DNA of 64,000 bases, from positions 1-64,000 of the forward strand of contig JANQOW010000067.1 of assembly GCA_028285595.1 (NCBI GenBank). Reading direction: 5' to 3'. Shown here one piece after another: positions 17,805 through 28,002 of this stretch. The DNA comes from Hyphomicrobiales bacterium (GTDB lineage: Bacteria > Pseudomonadota > Alphaproteobacteria > Rhizobiales > CAJQND01). Made by a program: the position numbers and the translations under genes. Below the pieces are notes generated by a model that searched no databases, was not told the origin of the DNA, and saw only the letters and a list, made by a program, of their open reading frames with translations. Every line of letters starts with the position of its first letter. Within the stretch, counting starts at the first letter, position 1.

Positions 17805-19034
17805 ATGAGCGCAGTGACGGCCCGCCAAACGATTGTGGAGTGGTTCACCGTGCCGCCGGCGCATGTGCCCGATGACCTGGTGCGCTACTACATCTATTGG
17901 AAGGTGTTCTATGTGCTGGGGGCGGCGGGGCACTTTTTGACCGGACTGCTGTTCTGGCAGAACGGCGTGACCTTCATGGCGCTGTTCAATATCTTCAGCG
18001 TCATCCTCTTTGTGAGCGCGCTCATTGGGCTGGACCGGGGCTATTATCAACTGGCGTTTTGGGGGGCGATCACCGAACTGGTGCTGCACGGCATCGCGGC
18101 CACGGTTTGCGTGGGCTTTCAGTATGGCTTCCAGAACTATCCCTTCCTGGTGGGCATTCTTTTGTTCATCCAGCCCTTCTATTCTCTGCGCATATCCATT
18201 CTGGGCACAGGCGTCATATTGGCGAGTGCGGGCCTGGTCATGGCCTACTCGGTCACCCATGACCCGATCTACCTGATCCCGGAAAGCCAGCGTGTGTTCT
18301 TAAGCGTGACCGCCATGTTCACCTGGCCGGTCTATGTTCTGTTGATGGTGCTGCCGTTCGTCCAAGCCTCTGCCCGGGCGGAGCAGGAGGTGGCCGCCGC
18401 CTATGCGGAGAGCGAGCGGCTGTTGCTGAACATCCTGCCGGCGCCGATTGCGGCGCGCCTGAAGGAAACCGAGGGCATGATTGCCGACGACTATGAGCGG
18501 GTCGCCATTCTGTTTGCCGATATTGCCGGGTTCACGCAAATGTCCGGCCGGCTGGAGCCGGCACAACTGGTGAGCCTGCTGAACGATGTCTTCAACGCCA
18601 TTGACGAGGTGGTGGCGCGCTATGGGGCAGAGAAGATCAAGACCATCGGCGATGCCTATATGGTGGTGGCCGGCCTGCCCATTGAGGACCCGGACCCTGA
18701 TGACACCATCTCACAGCTCGCGTTGGACATGGTCGACGCCGTTGCCAATTTCAAAGATCCACTGTCCGGCGAGCCGGTTCAGATCCGGGTGGGGATCAAC
18801 TCAGGCGCCGTGGTGGCCGGCGTGATCGGCAAGCGCAAGTTTGCATATGATCTGTGGGGCGATGCGGTGAACGTGGCCGCGCGCATGGAGGCCACCGGCG
18901 AGATCGGCCGCATTCAGGTGCCCGATGAGTTCGCCGCAGCCTTGCAGGACCGCTTTACGTTCGAGCCGCGCGGAGAGATTGAGGTGAAAGGCAAAGGCAA
19001 GATGCGCACCAGCTTCCTGGTGGGGCGCGCCTAA
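17805..19034 (+). CDS. Membrane-anchored class III adenylate/guanylate cyclase
   Basis: N-terminal six-TM region; VAILFADIAGFTQMSGRLEP, KTIGDAYMVVAGLP, GINSGAVVAGVIGKRKFAYDLWGDAVNVAARME. Confidence 0.92.
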   Translation: MSAVTARQTIVEWFTVPPAHVPDDLVRYYIYWKVFYVLGAAGHFLTGLLFWQNGVTFMALFNIFSVILFVSALIGLDRGYYQLAFWGAITELVLHGIAATVCVGFQYGFQNYPFLVGILLFIQPFYSLRISILGTGVILASAGLVMAYSVTHDPIYLIPESQRVFLSVTAMFTWPVYVLLMVLPFVQASARAEQEVAAAYAESERLLLNILPAPIAARLKETEGMIADDYERVAILFADIAGFTQMSGRLEPAQLVSLLNDVFNAIDEVVARYGAEKIKTIGDAYMVVAGLPIEDPDPDDTISQLALDMVDAVANFKDPLSGEPVQIRVGINSGAVVAGVIGKRKFAYDLWGDAVNVAARMEATGEIGRIQVPDEFAAALQDRFTFEPRGEIEVKGKGKMRTSFLVGRA

Positions 19035-19423
19035 GTTCCGGTCTTCTCGCGTGTCGCTTCCCTCAGCCGCTCGATCAACGCGATCAGGCGGGGAGATGTG
19101 CGGCTGGCCGGGTCGAACTCAATGCCGAAGCCGGTTTGCCCCACCCAGCGGACAGTGCCGGCCAGGGTGTCCAGCGGCTCGACCATGAGCTTCACACGAT
19201 TGCCCACTCTGATGGTGCCGAAGCCCTTCTCAAACAGAGCTGCGCCGCCAAGCGAAATGTTCGTCACAGCGCAGAAAAAGTTGGTGTAGTTCACGTAAGC
19301 TGTCGCCGGCAAACTGCAGCTAAAGCGCGTTGCTGACCTTTGCTCGTGAGACTCCGCGGCGGACCCTCCGCTCGGAGTTAAATGTTTTATCGCACCCCCT
19401 CGACGAATTAGGAACTCGTGCAT
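19031..19423 (-). CDS. PilZ domain protein
   Basis: ERQ-like SHEQRSATRFSC, NISLGGAAL, WVGQTGFGIEFD. Confidence 0.8.
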   Translation of the reverse strand: MHEFLIRRGGAIKHLTPSGGSAAESHEQRSATRFSCSLPATAYVNYTNFFCAVTNISLGGAALFEKGFGTIRVGNRVKLMVEPLDTLAGTVRWVGQTGFGIEFDPASRTSPRLIALIERLREATREKTGT

Positions 19424-19691
19424 GTTTTTGACCTTTCAACGGCACATCCCAACGTCGGAACGCATTCATCTAATTCTCAAAAAGTTAATACGCGTATAAC
19501 GTGCGTACCCGCAAAAAATACGTCCTATTGGTACGTGTAACTGGAATAAACTGTTCCATTTAGTCTGACTTTCAGGGCAAAGGCGGGTTAGGAATGCTGA
19601 AACGCGCAGTCAACGGTGTGGCTGTTCTGCTGGATGAGAAATCAGATCTCATTTTTTGACCGGTTTACCTGAAACCTTGCGGCGTCATGCG

Positions 19692-20264
19692 TCAGTGTGC
19701 CCTTTGGTGGCGCGACTCATGACGGTCCAGCAGGTGGGTGAGAACCTGCACGTAGTGGTACGGATCGGTGTGGGCATAAACTTCCAAGAGCTCCACTCCC
19801 GCCTTCTGCAAGGCCCGTTTCTTCACGGTATCCCGGGCGACGGATTTGGCCCGGTCGTGGCCTGAGCCATGATACTCCACCACCAATGCCGGCCGGCCGT
19901 AGGGGTCGATGATGAGAAAATCCACCCGTTTGCTGCCGAAGGTGCTGTAGGCGCGCTTGCGCTGGGCCGCGGTGCCATGGTGTTCGGAGGTTTTGATGAA
20001 AGCGCCCATGCTCACTTCCGCCAACAGCCGGTACCGGGTCCCCCTGTTGGGCAGCTCGGTCTCGATGGTGCGAAACACCTTGAAGGCTTCTTTGTTTATG
20101 GGGATTGCCGGACGCAATTTGGCCTCTTCGATAAAGCGAAGCTGATTGTCCGTGTTGGAGACATCATAGCGCCGGTATCGCTGCAGCCTGAGAACCGTGC
20201 TGAGGCGCAACGATGTGTAGGCGACCATCGCGCCGAGGGCGCTGCCGATGAGCAGTTCGACCAT
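19692..20264 (-). CDS. DUF2726 domain-containing protein (nuclease-like fold)
   Basis: VDFLIIDPYGRPALVVEYHGSGH...RDTVKKRALQKAGVELLEV. Confidence 0.7.
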   Translation of the reverse strand: MVELLIGSALGAMVAYTSLRLSTVLRLQRYRRYDVSNTDNQLRFIEEAKLRPAIPINKEAFKVFRTIETELPNRGTRYRLLAEVSMGAFIKTSEHHGTAAQRKRAYSTFGSKRVDFLIIDPYGRPALVVEYHGSGHDRAKSVARDTVKKRALQKAGVELLEVYAHTDPYHYVQVLTHLLDRHESRHQRAH

Positions 20265-20379
20265 TTTGTCCTCTGGACCAGTGAACCAGTGAGGGACGGG
20301 CCTTCCTCAATGGTCATTCAGGGGACGTGAGATCAATGTCATCGATTTGACGGTTGGTTTTGGACAGGGCCGTCGGGCG

Positions 20380-21204
20380 TTATCGTTCCATGGTGGCGCG
20401 ATCCCAAGCGGCATAATCGGGCGGGCCTTCCAGGCGCACCTTGGCCTGATAGCCGAACTCGATCATTTGAACCATCACCGATGAGGCGTCGGCGTGGAGC
20501 ACGGCGTAAGCTTGGGGCAAATCTGAACCGGCCAGCATCTTGTCTTCATCAAAAGAGAACCAGCCCGCATGGTTGGTCCCGCGCGGCGCACTGAACGAGA
20601 TGCCGTGAAACGAGCCGGCCAGCGGCAGATGGCAGTGGCCGTGGCAGATGTGACGGATCTTGTCCTTGTGTCGCTCAATCACCTGGCCGAAGGCGTCCGC
20701 GTCTTTCAGCATGATGGAATCAAGCGGGCCCAACCGATTGGGCACGAAATTGTGGTGCATGAAGAGCCAGGCCGGCGATGAGCTTGCGGACAGAGCGCGG
20801 TCGAGCCATTGCAGACGCTTGGTGCACAGAGCGCCTTCATGGGTTTGAGGAGCCCAGGTGTCCAGGGCAATGCCGGTGCCGAGCGGCAGAGGGAAGATGT
20901 AGTTCACAAAGCCGTCTTCGCTCGCCAACTCGGGAAAGACGCTCAAAAATGTGGGCCGGTCATCGTGGTTGCCGATGCAAAGCTGAACCGGAAACGGAAG
21001 GCGCGCGATGCGGTGTTTCAGGCGCTCATAATCTTCCCGATCACCCCAGTCGGAGAGATCGCCGGTGATCACCATGGCGTCTGCGTCCTGGTGATCTTTG
21101 AGGCAATGGTCCAGGGCTTTCTCAAAGTTGGCATTCGGGTCGCGCCCGCCGATGGTTTGGCCGGGTTTGGTGAGATGAATGTCGGTAAGCTGTAGAATTT
21201 TCAT
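20380..21204 (-). CDS. Metallophosphoesterase (cyclic-nucleotide / glycerophosphodiester phosphodiesterase, CpdA/GpdQ-like)
   Basis: QLTDIHL, GDLSDWGD, GNHDDR, GHCHLPLAG metal-binding motifs. Confidence 0.85.
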   Translation of the reverse strand: MKILQLTDIHLTKPGQTIGGRDPNANFEKALDHCLKDHQDADAMVITGDLSDWGDREDYERLKHRIARLPFPVQLCIGNHDDRPTFLSVFPELASEDGFVNYIFPLPLGTGIALDTWAPQTHEGALCTKRLQWLDRALSASSSPAWLFMHHNFVPNRLGPLDSIMLKDADAFGQVIERHKDKIRHICHGHCHLPLAGSFHGISFSAPRGTNHAGWFSFDEDKMLAGSDLPQAYAVLHADASSVMVQMIEFGYQAKVRLEGPPDYAAWDRATMER

Positions 21205-21297
21205 GGATGCAAAAGGTCTAAATGTGTCGGGCAGGATGGCAGGGCGAGCGGCAGCGGCAGGTCAGGCGGCCTGCCGCTGCTCCCCCCATGAAAAAGG

Positions 21298-22563
21298 TCA
21301 GGAGCCCTTAGGCAGCAGATCCTGAACTTCTTCTTTCATTTCTTCAGCAAGAGCGTCCATGTCATCGGCATCGCCGGTAACGATCCGCTCCATGCTGTCG
21401 TAGATCACCTGGGTGGCGGCGAGACCCTTGTCGCCCGGATAGGCCTGCCAGTCGCGCAGCAGCGGGAGCTGACGCACGGCGGTCTCTTTGTTGGGGTTCT
21501 TCTTGTAGAAGTCCGCCAGGATCACCTCGTTGGCCGCTTTGTTGGGCGGCATGTAGCCGGTGGTGCGGGCAACGTCCGCGGCGCCTTCACCGGAGGTGAT
21601 GAACTTCAGCCAGGCCCAAGCGGCTTCCAGCACTTTGGGGTCCTTGGAGGTTGAGGTCAGCATCGCGGCGTTGCCACCTGCGGGCAGGCCTTTTGGACCG
21701 CTCGCGTTCAGACCGGGGAACTCGTTGGTCATGAGCTTGAAGTCACCTTTGGCCCGTTCCACAGCGCCGAGGGCGGATGTGGACCAGTACATCATGGCGA
21801 TTTCCCCGGCGGAGAAGGAGGCAAGCGCGCCCTTCCATTCCAGGTTCTTCATGTCGCAGCCGCGGAAGATCTTCTTCATGGTCTTCAGGGCGGTTTTGCC
21901 TTCCGTGGAATCGATCGTGAAGTTCACGCCTTCCACGGTCGGCTTGTTCTGCGACCACATCAGGGCCTGCAGGAACCAGTTGCCGGTGATGTTCCAGCCC
22001 CAGAACATGGGGTTCTTCACGCCGGCTTCGCGCAGCTTGCCGCACAGTTCCACAACCTGGTCCCAAGATTTGGGCAGTTGGTCTTGGCTGGTGATGCCGG
22101 CTTTTTTCATGAGGTCCATATTGTAGTAGCCAACCGGCAGGGAAACCGAGAACGGCAGGCCATAGACCTTGCCGTCAAAGGTGCCGAGATCCAGCATGGC
22201 CTTGTGGTAGCCGTCTTTCTCAAAGTCGGCTTCCTTGGCCATAAAAGGCTCCAGCGACTTGGCAATGCCTTTTTCCACCAGGATGGCCTGGCGGTTGAGG
22301 CCTTGCATGGTCACGTCCGGCAGCTTGTTGGCCACCGCTTCACGCAGGATGGTGTTGGTGCCGTCTTCGTAGCTTTCGTAGGTGGCCCGGAACTTCACCT
22401 CAATGTTGGGGTGTTTGGCCTTGAATTTCGGCATCACCTTTTCATAGGTGACGTCAAACAAGTGGGAGTAGGGGTAGCCGAACTCGATGGTCACTTTGTC
22501 TGCAGCTTGGGCCGAGGCGCCAAGCGACAGCGTTAAGGCTATTGCAGGCAGCAGTTTCTTCAT
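21298..22563 (-). CDS. ABC transporter substrate-binding protein, family 1 (UgpB-like)
   Basis: Signal peptide, YESYEDGTNTILREAVANKLPDV; adjacent to UgpAEC-like genes. Confidence 0.85.
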   Translation of the reverse strand: MKKLLPAIALTLSLGASAQAADKVTIEFGYPYSHLFDVTYEKVMPKFKAKHPNIEVKFRATYESYEDGTNTILREAVANKLPDVTMQGLNRQAILVEKGIAKSLEPFMAKEADFEKDGYHKAMLDLGTFDGKVYGLPFSVSLPVGYYNMDLMKKAGITSQDQLPKSWDQVVELCGKLREAGVKNPMFWGWNITGNWFLQALMWSQNKPTVEGVNFTIDSTEGKTALKTMKKIFRGCDMKNLEWKGALASFSAGEIAMMYWSTSALGAVERAKGDFKLMTNEFPGLNASGPKGLPAGGNAAMLTSTSKDPKVLEAAWAWLKFITSGEGAADVARTTGYMPPNKAANEVILADFYKKNPNKETAVRQLPLLRDWQAYPGDKGLAATQVIYDSMERIVTGDADDMDALAEEMKEEVQDLLPKGS

Positions 22564-22700
22564 GGGATATTCCCTTCGTTTCCGTTCGTGAGGCAGGCCG
22601 GGGTCCAAGAAGGTCTGCCTCATGGTTTATCCCTCAACGGGGATTTCGGATCGGAGGTCTGCCGTCTTGCCGGACGGCGGACCTCCGAAACTCTCAAAAC

Positions 22701-23639
22701 TTATTTCATTCCGGTCAGCGTGATCCCTTCAATGAAGCGGCGCTGAGCCAGCATGAACGCCACGATCAGCGGGGTGACGATCACCGTGGCGGTGGCCATC
22801 ATGGGGCCGAAATTGTCGCCGTCCGCATCGCCCTTGAACTCGCGCAAGCCCAGCGGCGGCGTGAACAACTCCCGGGTGCCGGTGATGACGATGCGCGGCC
22901 AGAAATAATCGTTCCAGTGGGCCACCACGGAGAAGATCGCAAAGGCCAGAAGCGCCGGGATGGCCGTGGGCAGCATCACCTGCCAGATGATGCCGAACTC
23001 GCTCATGCCGTCCATGCGCGCCGCATCGATCAGGTCGTCCGGCACGGTCATGAAGAACTGGCGCATGAGGAAGATGCCGAACACCGAGATGGTCCAGGGC
23101 ACGATGAGGGCCGCATAAGTGTTGGTGAGGCCGAGCTTGGCCAGCATGATGTAGAGCGGCAGGGCGATGGCGTGCACCGGGATCAGCAGGCAGAAGAGCA
23201 CCAGCGAGAACACGGTCTCGCGCCCGCGCCAGCGCAGCTTGGCCAGCGCATAGGCGCACGGGAGCGCCACCAGCACCTGGATGAAGAAGATGGAGGCGGT
23301 GACGATCACCCCGTTCATCAGATAGCGCAGCAGAGGCGCTTTGCTGAAGGCGGTGGTGTAGTTGTAGATCCACGGCTTGACCATGCAGTCGGCCACCTCG
23401 TTGCCGAGCTTGATGCAATAGTCGTCGCGGAAGAGCTCCTGGGCGCCGAAGAAGCCGCCCGTGTTGGTCATGATCTCAGAGGGGCTTTTGAACGAGTAGC
23501 TGAGCATCACGTAGAACGGCAGCAGCACGATCACCGCACCCAGGATGAGGCAGACATGCTTGAGGGTTTCCGTTGCGGAGAAGCGGAAGTTGGTCACCCG
23601 TTCGGTCCGGGCCGGGGCGCTGAGCGTAGTGTCGGTCAT
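22701..23639 (-). CDS. ABC transporter permease (UgpE-like, MalG type)
   Basis: EAA loop DAARMDGMSEFGIIWQVMLPTAIPAL. Confidence 0.88.
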   Translation of the reverse strand: MTDTTLSAPARTERVTNFRFSATETLKHVCLILGAVIVLLPFYVMLSYSFKSPSEIMTNTGGFFGAQELFRDDYCIKLGNEVADCMVKPWIYNYTTAFSKAPLLRYLMNGVIVTASIFFIQVLVALPCAYALAKLRWRGRETVFSLVLFCLLIPVHAIALPLYIMLAKLGLTNTYAALIVPWTISVFGIFLMRQFFMTVPDDLIDAARMDGMSEFGIIWQVMLPTAIPALLAFAIFSVVAHWNDYFWPRIVITGTRELFTPPLGLREFKGDADGDNFGPMMATATVIVTPLIVAFMLAQRRFIEGITLTGMK

Positions 23640-24556
23640 GAGTAATGCACCCTTCGCTCCACAAGCCAGCGCTGCAGCATGGTGAGCCCCATCACGAAGC
23701 TCATGAAGATCACGGTAATCGCCGCACCAATGCCCATCAGGTTCTGCTGAATGGCCTTCTCATAGATGGCGAACATCATCACGAAGACCGATTTTCCAGG
23801 GCCCCCGCCTTGGGGGTAGAAGGCTTCCACCGTGTCGAACACCTGGAACGAGCGGATGCAGGAGATGGTGACCACGAAGACCGTGGTGGGGCCTAGCATG
23901 GGCCAGGTGACCAGGCGGAAGCGCTCCCAGGCAGAGCGGGCGCCGTCCATCTCCGCGGCTTGATAGAGCTCGCGCGGCACGCCGGTGAGGCCGGCGAGAT
24001 AAAGTACCATGTTGAAGCCGAAGCCCTGCCAGATGCCGATGAAGGCGACGACCCAGATCGCGTAATTCTTGTCGGTGAGCCAGAGCGGGAAGCCGTTTGC
24101 GCATTGATAGGCGTACCAGCCCCACACTTCCAGCCAGGAGCCGCAGCCTTTAACCAGGGTCTTGTTGACGATGCCCACCGTGGGGTGCAGCGCGAATTCC
24201 CATACGATGGCCATGGCCAAAAGCGCGGCCATGACAGGCAGGAAGTAGATGGTTTTGTAGATGTCGCCAAAGCGGGTGAGCGAGTTGATGGCGAGCGCGG
24301 CGGCAAGCCCCAGACCCACGGACGCCGGCACCACCACGAAGACATAAGTGAAGGTGGCGGTGAACATCTTCTCGTAGGTGGTGCGGGTGAAGACTTTCTC
24401 GTAGTTCTCAAAGCCCACCCACTCTGCGCTCGTGTTGCCCAGGCTGTAGTCGGTGAAGCTCAAGACAGCGGCCACCAGAATGGGCAACAGCAGGATCAGG
24501 CACATCAGCGTGATGGCCGGGGCCACAAACCAGATATGGACGCTGCGTCCAGCCAT
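23636..24556 (-). CDS. ABC transporter permease (UgpA-like, MalF type)
   Basis: YQAAEMDGARSAWERFRLVTWPMLGPT EAA loop. Confidence 0.88.
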   Translation of the reverse strand: MAGRSVHIWFVAPAITLMCLILLLPILVAAVLSFTDYSLGNTSAEWVGFENYEKVFTRTTYEKMFTATFTYVFVVVPASVGLGLAAALAINSLTRFGDIYKTIYFLPVMAALLAMAIVWEFALHPTVGIVNKTLVKGCGSWLEVWGWYAYQCANGFPLWLTDKNYAIWVVAFIGIWQGFGFNMVLYLAGLTGVPRELYQAAEMDGARSAWERFRLVTWPMLGPTTVFVVTISCIRSFQVFDTVEAFYPQGGGPGKSVFVMMFAIYEKAIQQNLMGIGAAITVIFMSFVMGLTMLQRWLVERRVHYS

Positions 24557-25716
24557 CAGGCCACTTTGCGCTGCAGGGGTTCGGGCTTGGCTTTGCTCTC
24601 CACCTCAAGGCGCGCGCCGTCCCGTCCGAAGATCAAGGCATGTTCAGTGGCAAAGCGTACGTTTACCTCGTCCCCCACCTCAAAGCTCTTGCCACCCCCG
24701 GCGGCCATGCGGGCGATCATTTTGGCTTTGCCGTCCATGAGGGCCACATGGCAGAACACGTCGGAGCCGAGATTTTCCTGGTAGGTCACCTTGCCGCTCA
24801 AGCCGGCGGCGCGAGCGGCCGGCTCAATCAGAAGATGCTCGGCCCGCACCCCAATGTGAACCGGACCGGAGAGCGCAGGATCGACCCTTAAGCTGAGCGC
24901 CTTGCCGGCCAGGCGCACGCTGCCGTTTGCCGCCTCGCCCTCGAACACATTGATTTGCGGTGACCCAATAAACTTGGCCACTTCGAGCGTGTCCGGCCGG
25001 GTATAGATCAGATGCGGGGTGTCGAGCTGCATGATGTGCCCATTGCGCATCACCGCCATGCGGTCGGACATGGTGAGTGCCTCGGCCTGGTCATGGGTGA
25101 CGTAGACGAAGGTGACGCCCAGGGATTGATGAAGCTGGACCAGCTCCGCACGCATATGGACGCGCAGTTCCGCATCCAGGTTCGAGAGCGGCTCGTCCAT
25201 GAGAAAGGCCACCGGCTTGCGCACCATGGCCCGCCCAAGGGCCGCCCGCTGACGCTGACCGCCGGAGAGCTGGCCGGGTTTGCGCCCGAGCAGCTCTTCG
25301 ATTTTGAGCACTTTCGCGGTGGCTTCCACCTGGCCCATGAGTGCGTGGTACTTCTTCCGCGCCAGGATGGGGCCGACCACGGGTGCGCGCTCAAGCATGG
25401 TCAGATCGCGCAGCTTCAGCGGGGTCATCATGTTTTCCGCCACGGTGAGGTGGGGGTAAAGCGCATAAGACTGGAACACCATGGCCAGGTTGCGTTCGGA
25501 GGCCCTGACAGCGTTCATGTGCGCGCCGCCGATTTCGATGCGGCCGTCATTTGGGGCTTCAAGACCGGCCAGAATGCGCAACAGTGTGGACTTGCCGCAC
25601 CCCGAGGGCCCCACGAGCGTCAGGAACTCACCGGCATGGATGTCGAGATCCACGTTCTTCAAAACCTGAGTGTCGCCAAACGATTTAGAGATGTGCTTGA
25701 GCGCAATCGACGCCAT
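24556..25716 (-). CDS. ABC transporter ATP-binding protein (UgpC/MalK-like)
   Basis: GPSGCGKSTLLRILAGLE, LSGGQRQRAALGRAMVRKP, FLMDEPLSNLDAELR, C-terminal TOBE domain. Confidence 0.92.
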   Translation of the reverse strand: MASIALKHISKSFGDTQVLKNVDLDIHAGEFLTLVGPSGCGKSTLLRILAGLEAPNDGRIEIGGAHMNAVRASERNLAMVFQSYALYPHLTVAENMMTPLKLRDLTMLERAPVVGPILARKKYHALMGQVEATAKVLKIEELLGRKPGQLSGGQRQRAALGRAMVRKPVAFLMDEPLSNLDAELRVHMRAELVQLHQSLGVTFVYVTHDQAEALTMSDRMAVMRNGHIMQLDTPHLIYTRPDTLEVAKFIGSPQINVFEGEAANGSVRLAGKALSLRVDPALSGPVHIGVRAEHLLIEPAARAAGLSGKVTYQENLGSDVFCHVALMDGKAKMIARMAAGGGKSFEVGDEVNVRFATEHALIFGRDGARLEVESKAKPEPLQRKVA

Positions 25717-25787
25717 GGCCGACTTCCTCCGTGCCGCAAAGGTTATCGAGAGGTTAACGAGCGCTGTTAAAGTTTGTGTGACGAAAT

Positions 25788-25802
25788 ATTAGTGTCACTA
25801 AT
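25788..25802. promoter_or_regulatory. LysR-type palindrome between ugpC-like and lysR genes
   Basis: ATTAGTG-T-CACTAAT, 7-bp arms, contains T-N11-A. Confidence 0.68.
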
Positions 25803-25850
25803 GCCAGGCAGAGTCTTTCGCGCGATATGCTCTCAGACGCGATAAGGCCC

Positions 25851-26729
25851 ATGAAATACAGCCCGTTTCAGGTTCAAGCCTTCACCCATGCCGCCCGGGC
25901 GGGCAGCTTTTCGCGAGCCGCCAGCCGGCTTGGGGTCACCCAGTCCGCGGTCTCGCAACATGTGGGCAAGCTGGAACACGCCGTTGGCTCGCGCCTGTTC
26001 GTGCGCCGCCGCGATGGCTTGGAGCTGACCCATGCGGGGCGCGAGCTCTATGGCTTGTGCGACCGGCTGGTGGATGCAGAACAATTGGTTGAAGAGAAGA
26101 TCCAAGCCTTTTCCAATCTGGACGAAGGCGAGCTGACGATCGTGGCCACAGCCACACGCCCGGCCATGTCGATCATCTCCGCCTATGTGCGTCAATATCC
26201 GAAGGTGAAGATTACGTTCGCCCTTCAAAGCTGGACCCGGTGTATGGAGGCGATGAGCGACAAGTCCGCCGACATTGCCGTGGTCACCGAGCCCGAGCGC
26301 CAGGATGCCCTGGTGCAGCGGCCGCTGAACCAGACCCAATATGTGGCGTATCTCAACACGAAGCACCCGCTGGCCAAGCGCCGGGAGCTGTCCTTGGGTG
26401 AACTGGCCGGCGAGACGGTCATTCTGCCGGAGGATGGCTCGCTCACCCAGAAGATCGTGACCGGAAAGCTTCAGGACTATGGCTTTGCGTTTCCCCGGGT
26501 GATCAAGACCACCACGTTCCTGGTGTTGAAGGAGGCGGTTCTGCATGGGGTCGGCGCCGGGCTCTTCCTGCGCGACAGTCATTATCCTAGCGAGTTTGTG
26601 GCGTTCGTGCCGATCAAGGAGATGCCGGAGACCTATACGAACTATCTGGTGATGCACGAGGATAAACAGGACCTGCGCCTGCTCAGCAGTTTTATCGATG
26701 TGACGGACGGGATGGTGTCTGAGCTTTAG
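25851..26729 (+). CDS. LysR-family transcriptional regulator
   Basis: FTHAARAGSFSRAASRLGVTQSAVSQHVGKLEHAVGSRLFVRR. Confidence 0.93.
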   Translation: MKYSPFQVQAFTHAARAGSFSRAASRLGVTQSAVSQHVGKLEHAVGSRLFVRRRDGLELTHAGRELYGLCDRLVDAEQLVEEKIQAFSNLDEGELTIVATATRPAMSIISAYVRQYPKVKITFALQSWTRCMEAMSDKSADIAVVTEPERQDALVQRPLNQTQYVAYLNTKHPLAKRRELSLGELAGETVILPEDGSLTQKIVTGKLQDYGFAFPRVIKTTTFLVLKEAVLHGVGAGLFLRDSHYPSEFVAFVPIKEMPETYTNYLVMHEDKQDLRLLSSFIDVTDGMVSEL

Positions 26730-26777
26730 GGGGTGGGCAGACCTGCTCTGAGCGTCATTCTCGCTTTTCTCCCTTTC

Positions 26778-26869
26778 GTCTTCCCCGCGCACGCGGGGAT
26801 CCAGGGCAGGCAGAGCCTCGTCGCTCCTGGGTCCCGGATATTTTGCTGCGCAAAATTCCGGGATGACGA
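26778..26869. repeat. Composite palindromic repeat locus R4 (A + B)
   Basis: gtcttccccgcgcacgcggggatccagg...cctgggtcccggatattttgctgcgcaaaattccgggatgac. Confidence 0.85.
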
Positions 26870-26875
26870 AAGGGG

Positions 26876-27565
26876 TTAGGCCAGCGCGAAGTCCAACGCC
26901 GTCTCGCAGTGGATCAGCGTGGTGTCGAACACCGGCACCTCAACGTTCTGCTGGTTCAGCAGCATGCCCACTTCGGTGCAGCCCAGAATGAGCGAATCTG
27001 CGCCCTCGGCCACGAGCCTCTGGGCAATGGCCTCATAGGCCTGCCGGCTGGGATCGGTGACAATGTCCTTGCAGAGTTCTTCATAGATGATGCGATGGGT
27101 CTCCGCCCGGTCCGCATCTGCGGGAACCATCGGCTCAAGACCGTGATCGACCAGGCGCTCGGTGTAGAAGGTCTGCTCCATGGTGAAGGCAGTCGCCATG
27201 AGGCCGGGCGTCTTGAGGCCCCGCGCGATAATGGCCTTGGCGGTTGCGTCCGCAATATGGATGAAGGGGATGGAAACGCCCGCCATCATCTGCTCAGCCA
27301 GCTTGTGCATGGTGTTGGTGGCCAGGATCAGTACGTCCGCGCCGCCTTGCTCAAGGGCTTTGGCCTCACGGTTGAGCACCGCGCCGGCCTCCTCCCATTG
27401 CCCGTTCATCTGCAGCGCTTCAATGGCTGCAAAGTCGAGAGAACGGATCAGAAGCTCCGGCGAGTGCAATCCGCCCAGGCGCGTGCGGGTGAGCGCGCAC
27501 AGCTCGCGGTAATAGATCTGGGTGGAGGCGGCCGACATGCCGCCGAGGATGCCGATGGTTTTCAT
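26876..27565 (-). CDS. Aspartate/glutamate racemase family protein
   Basis: MKTIGILGGMSAASTQIYYREL, ATNTMHK, LILGCTEVGML. Confidence 0.9.
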   Translation of the reverse strand: MKTIGILGGMSAASTQIYYRELCALTRTRLGGLHSPELLIRSLDFAAIEALQMNGQWEEAGAVLNREAKALEQGGADVLILATNTMHKLAEQMMAGVSIPFIHIADATAKAIIARGLKTPGLMATAFTMEQTFYTERLVDHGLEPMVPADADRAETHRIIYEELCKDIVTDPSRQAYEAIAQRLVAEGADSLILGCTEVGMLLNQQNVEVPVFDTTLIHCETALDFALA

Positions 27566-28002
27566 TCTGCGTGTTGATCCTGAAACTGCGCGGTGCCGGA
27601 TGCATTGAGTTGCTGTTTCACGCTGTCCACGTCCCCCAATACCCACAGCTCTGTGATTTGGCGACCATCGGTGGTGAAGAATGCCCCGCCGGCCCAGGCA
27701 ATGTCGCGCCCGGTCGGCTCCACGTTGAAAAACACGCCGCGGTGGCGCCCTTCGAACAGCATACGTGCCGCAGCTCTGGTGTCGGTCACCACCAGATCTT
27801 CAATGGTGCAGGTATAGTCCGCCAAGGCGGCGTGGATCGATCGCATATAGTCGATAAACCCGTCCGGCCCGCGCCGCTCCGGCCCAAGCGAGGCGCGGAA
27901 GCGGAAATCTTCATGCAGGATCTCATGCGCCACCGCCTCGTCGGCCTGGTTCCAGACGTCGTGGTAGAAGCGCTCGACAAGGGTTTTGGGTGTTTGTGCC
28001 AT
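27562..28002 (-). CDS. SnoaL-like ester cyclase family protein
   Basis: VERFYHDVWNQADEAVAHEILHEDFRFRASLG...GPDGFIDYMRSIHAALADY. Confidence 0.8.
   Translation of the reverse strand: MAQTPKTLVERFYHDVWNQADEAVAHEILHEDFRFRASLGPERRGPDGFIDYMRSIHAALADYTCTIEDLVVTDTRAAARMLFEGRHRGVFFNVEPTGRDIAWAGGAFFTTDGRQITELWVLGDVDSVKQQLNASGTAQFQDQHAE

Noticed and set aside
22542-23645. 367-aa plus-strand ORF rich in His/Asp/Glu
   Set aside because: Antisense to the UgpE-like permease gene; composition typical of reverse-frame translation.
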